DNA of 64,000 nucleotides from Amycolatopsis vancoresmycina (GCF_000716785.1 NZ_JNYY01000018.1:62001-126000); one strand, 5' to 3'. Positions 33,903 to 42,442 are shown, counted from the stretch's first letter. Numbers and translations are program-made. Notes: generated from the sequence alone by a model not told the origin.

Positions 33903-34817
33903 ATGACCAAGCTGGGCAACACCGACCTCGACGTCTACGGCCTCAACCTCGGCGCGAACGTCTTCGGCTGGACGGCCGACGAGCCGCAGTCCCACGCCGT
34001 GCTCGACGCCTACGCCGCCGCCGGTGGCAACTTCGTGGACACCGCCGACCTCTACGGCGGGGGCGGCCGCTCCGAGGAGATCCTCGGCGGCTGGCTGGCG
34101 GCGCGCGGCTGGCGTGACGACTTCGTCGTGGCCACCAAGGTCGGCGGGTGGCCGCAGCGGCCGGGCCTGTCGGCGGAGAACATCCAGGGCGCGGCCGAGG
34201 ACTCGCTGCGGCGGCTCGGAACCGACCACATCGACCTCTACTACGCCCACATCGACGACCGGGACACGCCGCTCGAGGAGACGCTGGGCGCGTTCGACGC
34301 GCTGGTCCGCGCGGGCAAGGTCCGCTACCTGGGCGCGTCGAACTACACCGCCGAGCGGCTCGCCGAAGCACTGTCCATTTCGGACCAGAACGGCTTCGCG
34401 CGGTACGCCGTGCTGCAGCCGCACTACAACCTCGTCGAGCGGGACTACGAGCGCGATCTCGCCCCGGTCGTCGAGCGGGAGGGCCTGGCCACCCTGCCGT
34501 ACTTCGCCCTGGCGAAGGGCTTCCTCACCGGCAAGTACCGCTCGAAGGACGAGACCGGCGACAGCCCGCGTGCCGCCCGCGCCGCGTCCTATTTGGACGC
34601 CGGCGGCGAGCGCGTGCTGACCGCGCTCGACGAAGTCGCGGCCGCGCACGGCGTTTCGGTCGCCACGGTGGCGCTCGCGTGGCTGCGGCAGCAGCCGACG
34701 GTCGCCGCCCCGATCGCCAGCGCCCGGACGCCCGAGCAGCTCGCCGACCTGACCGCTTCCGTGGCGCTCGAACTGACGGACGCCGAGGTGACCGCGCTGA
34801 GCGACGCCGCCAGCTGA
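33903..34817 (+). CDS. Aldo/keto reductase
   Basis: A 304-residue NADPH-dependent reductase with a TIM-barrel fold. Catalytic residues are in DTADLYGGGGRSEEILG (Asp, Tyr), ATKVGG (Lys) and YAHIDD (His). IASARTPEQLADL is the C-terminal NADP-binding motif. It resembles YajO/IolS-like members that reduce sugars and aldehydes. The ATG has a GGGAG site. Substrate unknown. Confidence 0.9.
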   Translation: MTKLGNTDLDVYGLNLGANVFGWTADEPQSHAVLDAYAAAGGNFVDTADLYGGGGRSEEILGGWLAARGWRDDFVVATKVGGWPQRPGLSAENIQGAAEDSLRRLGTDHIDLYYAHIDDRDTPLEETLGAFDALVRAGKVRYLGASNYTAERLAEALSISDQNGFARYAVLQPHYNLVERDYERDLAPVVEREGLATLPYFALAKGFLTGKYRSKDETGDSPRAARAASYLDAGGERVLTALDEVAAAHGVSVATVALAWLRQQPTVAAPIASARTPEQLADLTASVALELTDAEVTALSDAAS

Positions 34818-34856
34818 ACATACTCACGGGTAGCTTACTGTGGGTAAGTTGAGGTA

Positions 34857-34889
34857 CGGTGCCCTCAAGTGACGTCTAGGAGGGCACCG
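34857..34889 (+). promoter_or_regulatory. Inverted repeat covering the ribosome site of the SDR gene
   Basis: CGGTGCCCTC (34857-34866) and GAGGGCACCG (34880-34889) are perfect 10-bp complements around a 13-base loop. The right arm contains the GGAGGG ribosome site and touches the GTG start at 34889. If transcribed it would hide the start. If transcription begins within it, it may instead be a DNA operator. The CTTAC-N5-GTAAG repeat just upstream (34834-34848) may be a second site. Confidence 0.45.
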
Positions 34890-35800
34890 TGGCCAACCCG
34901 TTTTCGCTGCTGAGCGGCACCAAGAAGGTCGACGGCAAGGTCGTGCTGATCACCGGCGCGGCCCGCGGCATCGGCGCCGGGCTCGCCGAACGGCTGGCCG
35001 CCCGCGGCGCGAAGGTCGCCCTCGTCGGCCTCGAAGCCGAGGAGCAGCAGAAGGTCGCCGACCGGATCGGCCCGAACGCCCACGCCTGGGAAGCCGACGT
35101 CACCAGCTGGGACGCCCTCGAAGCCGCCACGAAGGGGGTTGTCGAGCACTTCGGCGGGATCGACATCGTCATCGCCAACGCCGGCATCGCGACCGCGGGC
35201 TTCGTCCGCTCGGTCGACCGGGCCGCGTTCGAGAAGGTCATCGAAGTCGACCTGCTCGGCGTCTGGCGGACGTTCCGCGTCACGCTCCCGCACGTCATCG
35301 AGCGCAAGGGCTACCTGCTGGCCATCTCCAGCCTCGCCGCCATCACGCACGCGCCGGGGATGGCCAACTACGCCGCCGCCAAGGCCGGCGTCGAAGCCTT
35401 CTCGAACAGCCTGCGCGCCGAAGTCGCCCACCTGGGCGTCAAGGTCGGCGTCGCGCACCCGACGTGGATCCGCACCGACCTCGTCGAAAGCGCCGACGCC
35501 CACCCGGTGTTCGGCAAGCTCCGCGCGTCGATGCCCGGCCTGATCGGCAAGACGTACCCGCTGGACGTCGCCCTGGACGACCTCGAAGCCGGCATCCTCA
35601 AGCGCGCCCGGACCATCCACGTGCCGCGCTGGGTCGGCGGCCTCAAGCTGCTCCGCGCGTTCCTGCCGCCGATCATCGAGATCGGCTCCCGCAGCCGGGT
35701 ACCGTCGGCGGACAAGGCCGCGCTGGCCGACATCGAGGCCCGCGGCGCGTTCGAGTCGGCGGTCACCGGCCACGGCGGGCGGGCCGCCACCAAGGGGTGA
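34889..35800 (+). CDS. Short-chain dehydrogenase/reductase
   Basis: A 303-residue SDR. The cofactor motif GAARGIGAGLAERL (about residues 25-38), NAG (IVIANAGIA) and the catalytic Ser / Tyr-x-x-x-Lys (ISSLAAITHAPGMANYAAAKAG) are intact. The C-terminal extension beyond 250 residues suggests the classical subgroup acting on lipid or steroid-like alcohols. GTG start. It is followed 2 bp later by a PPOX-type gene, and the group may belong with the monooxygenase operon downstream. Confidence 0.9.
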   Translation: MANPFSLLSGTKKVDGKVVLITGAARGIGAGLAERLAARGAKVALVGLEAEEQQKVADRIGPNAHAWEADVTSWDALEAATKGVVEHFGGIDIVIANAGIATAGFVRSVDRAAFEKVIEVDLLGVWRTFRVTLPHVIERKGYLLAISSLAAITHAPGMANYAAAKAGVEAFSNSLRAEVAHLGVKVGVAHPTWIRTDLVESADAHPVFGKLRASMPGLIGKTYPLDVALDDLEAGILKRARTIHVPRWVGGLKLLRAFLPPIIEIGSRSRVPSADKAALADIEARGAFESAVTGHGGRAATKG

Positions 35801-35802
35801 AG

Positions 35803-36276
35803 ATGTCCCGTCGCGACCAGATCAGGATGACCGAGGACGAGGTCCGCGCGTACCTCGCGGAGCAGAAGGTCATCAACGTCGCCAGCGTCGGCCCGAACGG
35901 CCGCCCGCACCTCGCGCCGCTCTGGTACTTCCCGCACGAAGACGGCGTCGCGACCTGGACGTACGGCACGTCGCAGAAGGCGAAGAACCTCCGCCGCCTG
36001 CCGGAGGCGACGGTGCTGGTGGAGGACGGCGACAGCTACGAGAAGCTCCGCGGCGTCTCGTTCGAGGCCGACGTCGAGCTCGTCGAGGACACCGCCGAGG
36101 TCACCCGGATGGGGACCGCGCTGATGCAGCGGTACTCGGGCGCCAAGCCGGGTGACCCGGCACCGGCCGAACTCCAGGCCTTCATCGCAGGTCAGGCGGC
36201 AAAACGCGTCGGGCTCGTGTTCCGCCCGACCAAGGTCGTCAGCTGGGACCACGGCAAGCTCGGCGGGACGTACTGA
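35803..36276 (+). CDS. Pyridoxamine 5'-phosphate oxidase-fold protein (F420/FMN)
   Basis: A 157-residue split-barrel flavin-binding protein: INVASVGPNGRPHLAPLWYFPHEDG is the conserved cofactor-binding beta hairpin of PPOX/F420-dependent oxidoreductases. AAGGGG precedes the ATG, 2 bp after the SDR stop, so the two are co-transcribed. It is likely an F420-dependent reductase with an unknown substrate. Confidence 0.88.
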   Translation: MSRRDQIRMTEDEVRAYLAEQKVINVASVGPNGRPHLAPLWYFPHEDGVATWTYGTSQKAKNLRRLPEATVLVEDGDSYEKLRGVSFEADVELVEDTAEVTRMGTALMQRYSGAKPGDPAPAELQAFIAGQAAKRVGLVFRPTKVVSWDHGKLGGTY

Positions 36277-36302
36277 TCGGTAGGGAGTACTTCCAAGTAA
36301 CT

Positions 36303-36317
36303 GTTACCTGAGGTAAC
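36303..36317. promoter_or_regulatory. Palindromic operator candidate
   Basis: GTTACCT-G-AGGTAAC is a perfect palindrome with 7-bp arms, 41 bp upstream of the Baeyer-Villiger monooxygenase start, in a 81-bp gap. It is typical of a TetR-type binding site. No regulator gene is adjacent. Confidence 0.5.
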
Positions 36318-36357
36318 GTCATCTGGGCAGCCAACTCGACGCAGCGGAGGCCGACAG

Positions 36358-37830
36358 ATGACCGAGCGGTTCAAGGTCGTGATCGTGGGCACCGGGTTCT
36401 CCGGGCTCGGCCAGGCGATCCAGCTCGAAAAGGCCGGCATCCGGGACTACGTGATCCTGGAGAAGGCCGCCGAGGTGGGCGGGACCTGGCGCGACAACTC
36501 CTACCCCGGGTGCGCGTGCGACGTGCAGTCGCACATGTACTCGTTCTCGTACGAGCAGAACCCGGACTGGTCGCGGTCGTTCTCGCCGCAGCCGGAGATC
36601 TTCGACTACCTCAAGGGCGTCGCGGACAAGTACCGGCTGCGCGAGAAGATCCGGTTCGGCGTCGAGCTCACCGGCGCGCACTGGGACGAACGCGAGCGCC
36701 GCTGGACGGCGACGACGAAGGACGGCCGCGAGTTCGTCGCGCAGTTCCTCGTCTCCGGCGTCGGCGGCCTGCACATCCCGCAGGTCCCCGAGCTGCCCGG
36801 GATCGAGAACTTCCAGGGTCAGACCTGGCACTCGGCGCGGTGGAACCACGAGTACGACCTGCGCGGCAAGCGTGTTGCCGTCGTGGGCACCGGTGCCAGC
36901 GCGGTCCAGTTCGTCCCGAAGATCGCCCCCGAGGTCGCCGAGCTGACGCTGTTCCAGCGGACGCCGCCGTGGATCATGCCCAAGCCCGACCACGCGATGC
37001 CGTCGTGGGCGCAGACGCTGTTCAAGCGCGTCCCGGGCACCCAGCGCCTGTACCGCAACGCGCTGTACTGGCTGCTCGAAGCCCGCGCCATCGGCTTCAA
37101 CGGCCACCCGGCGATCATGAAGGCCGGCGAGCTGATCGCGAAGCGGAACATCGCGAAGGGCATCCAGGACCGCGCGCTGCGCAAGAAGGTCACGCCGGAC
37201 TACACGATGGGCTGCAAGCGCGTCCTGATCTCCAACGACTACTACCCGGCGCTGGCGCGGCCGAACGTCGACGTCGTCACCGACGGCATCCGCGAGGTCA
37301 AGGCGCACTCGATCGTCGACGCGGCCGGCGTCGAGCACGAGGTCGACGCGATCGTCTACGGCACCGGCTTCAAGGTGACCGACGCGCTGGAGTACCTCGA
37401 CATCACCGGCGTCGACGGCCGCAACCTCGCGAAGGAGTGGGCGAGTGAGGGCATGCGGACGCACAAGGGCATCACCGTGTCCGGCTTCCCGAACCTGTTC
37501 TTCCTGCTCGGCCCGAACACCGCGCTGGGCCACAACTCGGTGGTGTTCATGATCGAATCGCAGTCGCGGTACGTCGTGGACGCCATCAAGCTCGCCGACT
37601 CGCGCGGCGCCGCCGCCCTCGACGTCCGGCCGGGCGTGCAGGACGAGTTCCAGCGGGAGATCCAGGACAAGCTGGTCAAGGGCGTCTGGACGCAGGGCGG
37701 CTGCAAGAGCTGGTACCTCGACGCCCAGGGCGTGAACCGGACGATCTGGCCCGGCTTCACCTGGCGCTACTGGCTGGAGACGCGCAAGGTCGACCCGGCC
37801 GACTACGAACTGTCCGGCCGAGCGTCATGA
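36358..37830 (+). CDS. Flavin monooxygenase of the Baeyer-Villiger type
   Basis: A 490-residue enzyme with two Rossmann motifs: GTGFSGLGQAIQLEKAG (FAD, residues about 11-27) and VVGTGASAVQFVPKIA (NADPH, about 178). Between them FQGQTWHSARWN matches the Baeyer-Villiger fingerprint FxGxxxHxxxW, with Asn at the last position instead of Pro or Asp. The enzymes insert oxygen next to a ketone using FAD, NADPH and O2. GGAGG precedes the ATG. The stop overlaps the next gene (ATGA), so it is translated together with a diiron-like hydrolase and a ferredoxin reductase. A role in breaking down ketones, terpenoids or modified fatty acids is inferred. Confidence 0.9.
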   Translation: MTERFKVVIVGTGFSGLGQAIQLEKAGIRDYVILEKAAEVGGTWRDNSYPGCACDVQSHMYSFSYEQNPDWSRSFSPQPEIFDYLKGVADKYRLREKIRFGVELTGAHWDERERRWTATTKDGREFVAQFLVSGVGGLHIPQVPELPGIENFQGQTWHSARWNHEYDLRGKRVAVVGTGASAVQFVPKIAPEVAELTLFQRTPPWIMPKPDHAMPSWAQTLFKRVPGTQRLYRNALYWLLEARAIGFNGHPAIMKAGELIAKRNIAKGIQDRALRKKVTPDYTMGCKRVLISNDYYPALARPNVDVVTDGIREVKAHSIVDAAGVEHEVDAIVYGTGFKVTDALEYLDITGVDGRNLAKEWASEGMRTHKGITVSGFPNLFFLLGPNTALGHNSVVFMIESQSRYVVDAIKLADSRGAAALDVRPGVQDEFQREIQDKLVKGVWTQGGCKSWYLDAQGVNRTIWPGFTWRYWLETRKVDPADYELSGRAS

Positions 37831-38684
37831 CGTCCGAAGACGAGCAGCTCGTCCTGCACGCGCGAGACGTCGAGTTCGACTGGGCAGCGCTGCCGTCGCA
37901 CTGGATCCCCGGCGAACCGCAGGCCACGCACACGATCAACGTGCTGCACCTGGCGCTGCCCGAAGGCGAGCGCTGGTTCGTCGAGGTGTTCAAGCAGGCG
38001 CTGCCGCTGATCCGCGACGAACGGCTCAAGGAGGACGTCCTCGGCTTCATCGGCCAGGAGGCGGTCCACGCCGAGGCCCACGACGGCGCGGCGGCGCACC
38101 TCGAAGCGGCGGGCGTGCGGGTGCGGCCGTTCGTGGCCCAGATGGAGTGGCTGTTCCGGAAGCTGCTCGGCGACCGCGACCTGACCGGGCAGGCCGCCGA
38201 GGAGTGGCTGGTCGAGCGGCTGGGGATCATCGCCGCGATCGAGCACTACACGGCGTTCCTCGGCCAGTGGGTGCTCGACGCGCCGCTGGCGGCGGCGGGC
38301 GCCGACCCGGTGATGCTGGACCTGCTGCGCTGGCACGGCGCGGAGGAGGTCGAGCACCGGTCGGTGGCGTTCGACGTGTTCATGCACCTCGACGGCCGGT
38401 ACCCGCGCCGCGTGCGCAGCATGGCGGCGGTGACGCCGGTGCTGGCCTGGGTGTTCCTGCGGGGGACGCGGTACCTGATGCGCAACGACCCGGCCCGCCC
38501 GGGCCGCGCGTCCCTGCGGGCGTACCGGCGGGCGGCCAGACGGGGGCTGCTGCCGACCGGACGGGAGCTGGCGCGGGAGATCCGGCCGTACTTCCGGAAG
38601 GCGTATCACCCGTCCGAGACCGGGAACACCGAGCAGGCGGTGGCCTACCTGGCGAGCTCGCCCGCGGCCCGGGCGGCCGGGTGA
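37827..38684 (+). CDS. Predicted metal-dependent hydrolase (PF10118-like, ferritin-like)
   Basis: A 285-residue all-helical protein. GQEAVHAEAHDGA (about residue 72) and HGAEEVEHRSVAFDVF (about residue 171) give two E-x-x-H-like motifs plus further acidic residues, a ferritin-like diiron pattern. It matches the family annotated as predicted metal-dependent hydrolase, often located beside flavin monooxygenases and ferredoxin reductases. The real reaction may be a diiron oxygenation or desaturation. It overlaps both neighbours by 4 bp (ATGA and GTGA). Confidence 0.85.
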   Translation: MTSEDEQLVLHARDVEFDWAALPSHWIPGEPQATHTINVLHLALPEGERWFVEVFKQALPLIRDERLKEDVLGFIGQEAVHAEAHDGAAAHLEAAGVRVRPFVAQMEWLFRKLLGDRDLTGQAAEEWLVERLGIIAAIEHYTAFLGQWVLDAPLAAAGADPVMLDLLRWHGAEEVEHRSVAFDVFMHLDGRYPRRVRSMAAVTPVLAWVFLRGTRYLMRNDPARPGRASLRAYRRAARRGLLPTGRELAREIRPYFRKAYHPSETGNTEQAVAYLASSPAARAAG

Positions 38685-39667
38685 CCCTCGGCCGTCCCAC
38701 GCGGCTGGACGGCAGCGCCCGCACCGATCACCTGATGTCCACTTTGGTCGGTGTCGTGGGCGTTTACCGCCGCTTGTCGCAATTCAGCGGACGGCGGCGG
38801 CCGCCCGTCCGCGCGGTGGACCGGAACCTTTCGCTGGTCGTCGAAACGATCCGCCCCGAGGCCGAGGACGTCGTCAGCCTGCGGCTCACCAACGGCACCC
38901 CGCTGCCCGCCTGGCGACCGGGTGCGCACGTCGACGTCGTGCTGCCGTCCGGCCTGACCAGGCAATACTCGCTCTGCGGCGACCCCGCCGACCGCTCGCG
39001 CTACCGGATCGCCGTCCGCAAGATCGGCGCCGCCTCCGGCGAAATCCACGCCCTCACGCCGGGCACGCGGCTGACCGTCAAAGGCCCGCGGACGGCGTTC
39101 CCCTTCGTCGGCGAAGGGCCGTTCCTGTTCGTCGCCGGCGGCATCGGGATCACGCCGATCCTGCCGATGGTCCGCCAAGCCGTCGCGCGCGGCGCGGACT
39201 GGCGGCTGGTCTACACCGGCCGCAGCCGGGCGTCGATGCCGTTCCTCGGCGAGCTGCCGGACGACGACCGCGTGTGGATCCGCCCGGACACCGAGTACGG
39301 CATTCCGGCGTCCGGCGCCGAACTGCTCGCCGGGCTGCCCGAAGGCGCGTCCGTGTACTGCTGCGGGCCGGTGCCGATGATCACCGGGGTCCGCATGGAC
39401 CTGGCCCGGACCACGGCCGTCCACTTCGAACGGTTCGCGCCGCCGCCGATCGTCGCCGGGACGCCGTTCCGGCTCACTTTGCGCAGGTCAGGCGAGGTCC
39501 TCGAGGTGCCGGGCGACCGGAGTGCGCTCGATGTCCTGCGCGAGGCGCGCCCGGGGACGCCGTACTCGTGCCGCCAGGGCTTCTGCGGGACGTGCGCGGT
39601 GCCGACGGCCGACGGCGGATCCATGCGGATCTGCGTCGACCGCGGCACCGCCGTGCTCGACCTATGA
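38681..39667 (+). CDS. Ferredoxin reductase / phthalate dioxygenase reductase type
   Basis: A 328-residue electron-transfer protein. An FMN/FAD-binding barrel (RQYSLCG, residues about 97-103) and an NAD domain (FVAGGIGITPILPM) are followed by a C-terminal plant-type 2Fe-2S ferredoxin, with ligands in CRQGFCGTCAV and a distal Cys in MRICVD. The order matches PDR/VanB reductases. GTG at 38681 overlaps the hydrolase stop, and the next ATG at 38735 is the alternative. It likely supplies electrons to the diiron-like partner. Its stop overlaps the convergent YCII gene by 6 bp. Confidence 0.92.
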   Translation: MTLGRPTRLDGSARTDHLMSTLVGVVGVYRRLSQFSGRRRPPVRAVDRNLSLVVETIRPEAEDVVSLRLTNGTPLPAWRPGAHVDVVLPSGLTRQYSLCGDPADRSRYRIAVRKIGAASGEIHALTPGTRLTVKGPRTAFPFVGEGPFLFVAGGIGITPILPMVRQAVARGADWRLVYTGRSRASMPFLGELPDDDRVWIRPDTEYGIPASGAELLAGLPEGASVYCCGPVPMITGVRMDLARTTAVHFERFAPPPIVAGTPFRLTLRRSGEVLEVPGDRSALDVLREARPGTPYSCRQGFCGTCAVPTADGGSMRICVDRGTAVLDL

Positions 39668-39946
39668 CTCCGCGGGCAGCCAGGCGCCGATCACCGGCTT
39701 GAACTCGCGGACGCTGCGCTCGGCGATGACGCCTTCCAGGAAGTACGGGTCCCGGTCGATCGTCTCCTTGAGGTGCGCTTCGTCGTCGGCCTGGTACAGC
39801 GTGACGCCGCCGGTGCCGTCGCCGAGCGGCCCGGCGACCGCGACGCGGCCCTCCCCGGCCAGTTTCGACAGGAACTCGCGGTGGCGCGGCCGGACGTCCG
39901 GCATCTTCTCCTGGACGTAGGTGATTTCGACGAGGAACCAGGCCAT
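39662..39946 (-). CDS. YCII-related (YciI-like) protein
   Basis: A 94-residue ferredoxin-fold protein: MAWFLVEITYV, RPRHREFLSKLAGEGRVAVAGPLGD, the conserved GPL loop and DPYFLEGVI. The YCII family includes dehydrochlorinase-like and lactonase-like enzymes, and most members are uncharacterised. The ATG at 39946 follows GGAG by 7 bases. It is convergent with the ferredoxin reductase gene. Confidence 0.87.
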   Translation of the reverse strand: MAWFLVEITYVQEKMPDVRPRHREFLSKLAGEGRVAVAGPLGDGTGGVTLYQADDEAHLKETIDRDPYFLEGVIAERSVREFKPVIGAWLPAES

Positions 39947-40045
39947 GTGGATCTCCGGGGTCGGCACGGGCGGGACGAACCCGACGCTACCCGCGTCACA
40001 GTTCCGTACCAGCGGCCGATCTGTGGCACCGGCATCTGAACCCGA

Positions 40046-40051
40046 TAGGCT
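40046..40051 (+). promoter_or_regulatory. -10 element TAGGCT before the sigma factor gene
   Basis: TAGGCT in the context CCCGATAGGCTGGG. The expected transcript start is near 40058, giving a leader of about 90 bases to the preferred ATG at 40147, or 14 bases to a GTG at 40072. Confidence 0.45.
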
Positions 40052-40146
40052 GGGCGTGCGTCAGTACCTGTGTGAGCGCTGTGAATACCGTGAACCTGCT
40101 GACGCGGCACACCGTGCAAACCGGGGTCGAGAACAGGCAGGGGTTC

Positions 40147-40719
40147 ATGCTCGAGGGCAATGCGGAACGCAGCGTCGAGGCGACCCTCGGCCACCTGCGG
40201 GTCATGGACGGTCCGGCCCCGGCGCAGACCGCCGCGCCACTGACCCTCGAAGACCTCTACCGCCAGCACCGCATGCGGCTGGTCCGGCTGGCGATTCTGC
40301 TGGTCGACGAGCCCGCGACGGCGGAAGACGTCGTCCAGGAGGCCTTCACCGGCCTGCACCGCAACTGGGGCAGGCTCCGGGACGCGGCGGCCGCGGTCGG
40401 CTACCTGCGCACCGCGGTGGTCAACGGGTCGCGCAGCGTGCTGCGCCGCCGCAAGACCGCCCGCGAGTACGTGCCGCCGCACGCGGTCAACGCGCGGTCC
40501 GCGGAGAGCCTCGCGATGCTCTCCAGCGAGCACCAGGCGGTGGTCAGCGCGCTGTCCAAGCTGCCGCCCCGCCAGCGCGAAGTGCTGGTGCTGCGGTACT
40601 ACGGCGGGCTGAGCGAGGCCGAGATCTCTGAGGCCGCAGGCATTTCCAAGGGTACCGTTAAATCGACCGCCAGCCGGGCGCTCGAGGCACTCCAGAAGGC
40701 CATGCAGACCCCACAGTGA
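40147..40719 (+). CDS. SigE-family (ECF-like) RNA polymerase sigma factor
   Basis: A 190-residue two-domain sigma factor. Region 2 spans LYRQHRMRLVRLAILLVDEPATAEDVVQEAF, and region 4 ends with a helix-turn-helix (LSEAEISEAAGISKGTVKSTASRAL), typical of the actinobacterial SigE family. The start is uncertain: a GTG at 40072 in frame would add 25 poorly conserved residues. No anti-sigma gene follows, which is unusual, so control may be transcriptional. The next gene is nagA under its own operator. Confidence 0.87.
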   Translation: MLEGNAERSVEATLGHLRVMDGPAPAQTAAPLTLEDLYRQHRMRLVRLAILLVDEPATAEDVVQEAFTGLHRNWGRLRDAAAAVGYLRTAVVNGSRSVLRRRKTAREYVPPHAVNARSAESLAMLSSEHQAVVSALSKLPPRQREVLVLRYYGGLSEAEISEAAGISKGTVKSTASRALEALQKAMQTPQ

Positions 40720-40760
40720 CCCGGGTGGACCATTCCGATCACTGAGTCGTATCACCATGC

Positions 40761-40774
40761 TTGGTCCAGACCAA
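40761..40774. promoter_or_regulatory. DasR-type operator (dre site) upstream of nagA
   Basis: TTGGTCCAGACCAA differs from a perfect palindrome by the central pair and closely matches the dre consensus (A/C)TGGTCTAGACCA bound by the GntR regulator DasR. DasR represses GlcNAc and chitin genes until glucosamine-6-phosphate appears. The site lies 37-50 bp upstream of the nagA start. Confidence 0.7.
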
Positions 40775-40810
40775 TATATGCTGGGGGGCGTGAGAGGCGC
40801 CGGAGATTTC

Positions 40811-41962
40811 GTGATCATGGGCGGCCGGGTGGCAACCCCGGACCGTTTACTCGACGACGGCTGGGTGGCCGTCTCCGACGGGCGGATCGCCGGCGTGGGT
40901 TCCGGGACCCCGCCGTCGGGCGAACACGTCGACGTCGGCGGGGCACTCGTCGTGCCCGGGTTCATCGACACCCACTGCCACGGCGGGGGAGGTGCTTCGT
41001 TCACCTCCCTCGATCCCGAGGAACTCCTGACGGCGGTGCGAGCGCACCGCCGTCACGGCACCACCACCATGCTCGCCAGCCTGGTCTCCGACCCGGTGGA
41101 CATCCTGCGCGACCAGGTCGCCGCGCTGCGCGAGCTCGTCCAGGACGGCGAGGTCGCGGGCATCCACCTGGAGGGGCCGTTCATCTCCAAGGCCCGCTGC
41201 GGCGCGCACGACCCGGAGACGCTGCTCGAACCGGACACCGGCACGGTCGAGAAGCTGCTGCGCGCGGGCCAGGGCGCGATCCGGATGGTGACCATCGCCC
41301 CCGAGCTGCACGGCGGCGTCAAGGCGGTCCGGCAGCTGGCCGAGTCCGGCGTCATCGCGGCCATCGGGCACACCGACGGCGTCGAGGAGCAGCTGCTGCC
41401 GGCGATCGACGCGGGCGCGACGGTCGCGACCCACCTGTTCAACGGCATGCGGCCGCTGCACCACCGCGAACCGGGCCCGATCGGCGCGCTGCTCGACGAC
41501 GAGCGCATCACCATCGAGCTCATCTGCGACCTGGTCCACCTGCACCCGACGGTGGTGCGGCTGGCGGCGAAGCACGCGGGCCGCAACCGCACGGTCCTGA
41601 TCACGGACGCGATGTCGGCCACGGACGCGGCGGACGGCCGCTACACGCTGGGCCGGCTCGAGGTAGACGTCCACGACGGCGTCGCGACGCTGGCGGACAA
41701 CGGCTCGCTGGCCGGCAGCACCCTGACGATGGACACCGCCTTCCGCAATCTGGTCGGGGGTGCGAAACTCGGCATCCTCGACGCGGTGCACGCGACGTCG
41801 CAACGGCCCGCGGAGCTGCTCGGCATCGCCGACCGCACCGGGATGCTGTGCTCCGGCTACCAGGCCGACATCGTGGTCCTCGACCAGGACCTGCGGCCGG
41901 CGAAGGTGCTGCGCCGGGGAGAATGGGTCGCCGAGGTGGGAACGGCTACCTTGAGCACGTAG
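40811..41962 (+). CDS. nagA: N-acetylglucosamine-6-phosphate deacetylase
   Basis: A 383-residue amidohydrolase that removes acetate from GlcNAc-6-phosphate in amino-sugar catabolism and cell-wall recycling. Metal and active-site residues: DTHCHGGG (His55, His57), HLEGPF (Glu), AIGHTDG (His), THLFNGMRPLHHR (His) and ITDAMSATD (catalytic Asp). GGAG precedes the GTG at 40811. GTG 40790 or ATG 40817 are alternatives, while the ATG at 40757 lies within the upstream operator region and is unlikely. Regulation by DasR is predicted from the dre site. Confidence 0.93.
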   Translation: MIMGGRVATPDRLLDDGWVAVSDGRIAGVGSGTPPSGEHVDVGGALVVPGFIDTHCHGGGGASFTSLDPEELLTAVRAHRRHGTTTMLASLVSDPVDILRDQVAALRELVQDGEVAGIHLEGPFISKARCGAHDPETLLEPDTGTVEKLLRAGQGAIRMVTIAPELHGGVKAVRQLAESGVIAAIGHTDGVEEQLLPAIDAGATVATHLFNGMRPLHHREPGPIGALLDDERITIELICDLVHLHPTVVRLAAKHAGRNRTVLITDAMSATDAADGRYTLGRLEVDVHDGVATLADNGSLAGSTLTMDTAFRNLVGGAKLGILDAVHATSQRPAELLGIADRTGMLCSGYQADIVVLDQDLRPAKVLRRGEWVAEVGTATLST

Positions 41963-41980
41963 GTTTCGTTGCGAGCGGAC

Positions 41981-42026
41981 GGGGCTCCGGGGCGGAGCCC
42001 CGGCGGGGGTGTGGGGGCATCCCCCA
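41981..42026 (+). terminator. Double GC-rich hairpin after nagA
   Basis: The first hairpin GGGGCTCC/GGAGCCCC (41981-42001, 8-bp stem, 5-base loop) is followed by TGGGGG-CAT-CCCCCA (42012-42026). This GGGGCTCCGGGGCGGAGCCC pattern is a very common intergenic repeat in high-GC actinomycetes and acts as a likely terminator or attenuator. Confidence 0.65.
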
Positions 42027-42046
42027 TTGGACAGAGACGGGCGGAG

Positions 42047-42397
42047 ATGAGCGAGCCGAAGGACCCCGAGCAGTTGCTGGCGGACGCCCTTCGCGCCCAA
42101 GCGGTCTTCGCCCCTTCGGCCTCCCCGGCTCGCGAGCCCGAACCGACCACCGAAGCCGTCCCGACCAGCGCGATCAACGAGCTCCCGTCGGCGTACGGGC
42201 TGCTCTCGGGCGCGAGCGCGGACTCACTGGAGCGCGAGCGCGCGGCCCTGGACGCGGAGGCACCGACGGCGTTCGCCCCGCGCCCACCGGAGCCGGTGCG
42301 CACCTCGGCGCAGCTGCCCGCGTACTGGATCCTGCTGCTGGCGGTGCTGCTGGGCCTCGCCGCGGGGTCCGTGGTGGGCCTGCTGACGCTGGTCTGA
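42047..42397 (+). CDS. Single-TM acidic protein, unknown
   Basis: A 116-residue protein: a Pro/Ala/Glu-rich, probably disordered cytoplasmic part (residues 1-90) and one C-terminal membrane helix (YWILLLAVLLGLAAGSVVGLL). GGAG precedes the ATG. It is a tail-anchored type with no known domain. It lies between nagA and a DedA gene. Confidence 0.7.
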   Translation: MSEPKDPEQLLADALRAQAVFAPSASPAREPEPTTEAVPTSAINELPSAYGLLSGASADSLERERAALDAEAPTAFAPRPPEPVRTSAQLPAYWILLLAVLLGLAAGSVVGLLTLV

Positions 42398-42442
42398 CCG
42401 GGTCTCAGTAACGACTCAGGGTGACCCTGTACCGTTTTTGGG

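Noticed and set aside
40757..40789. ATG at 40757 as the nagA start
   Set aside because: It lies directly before the dre operator and -10 region. Conservation and a GGAG site favour 40811.
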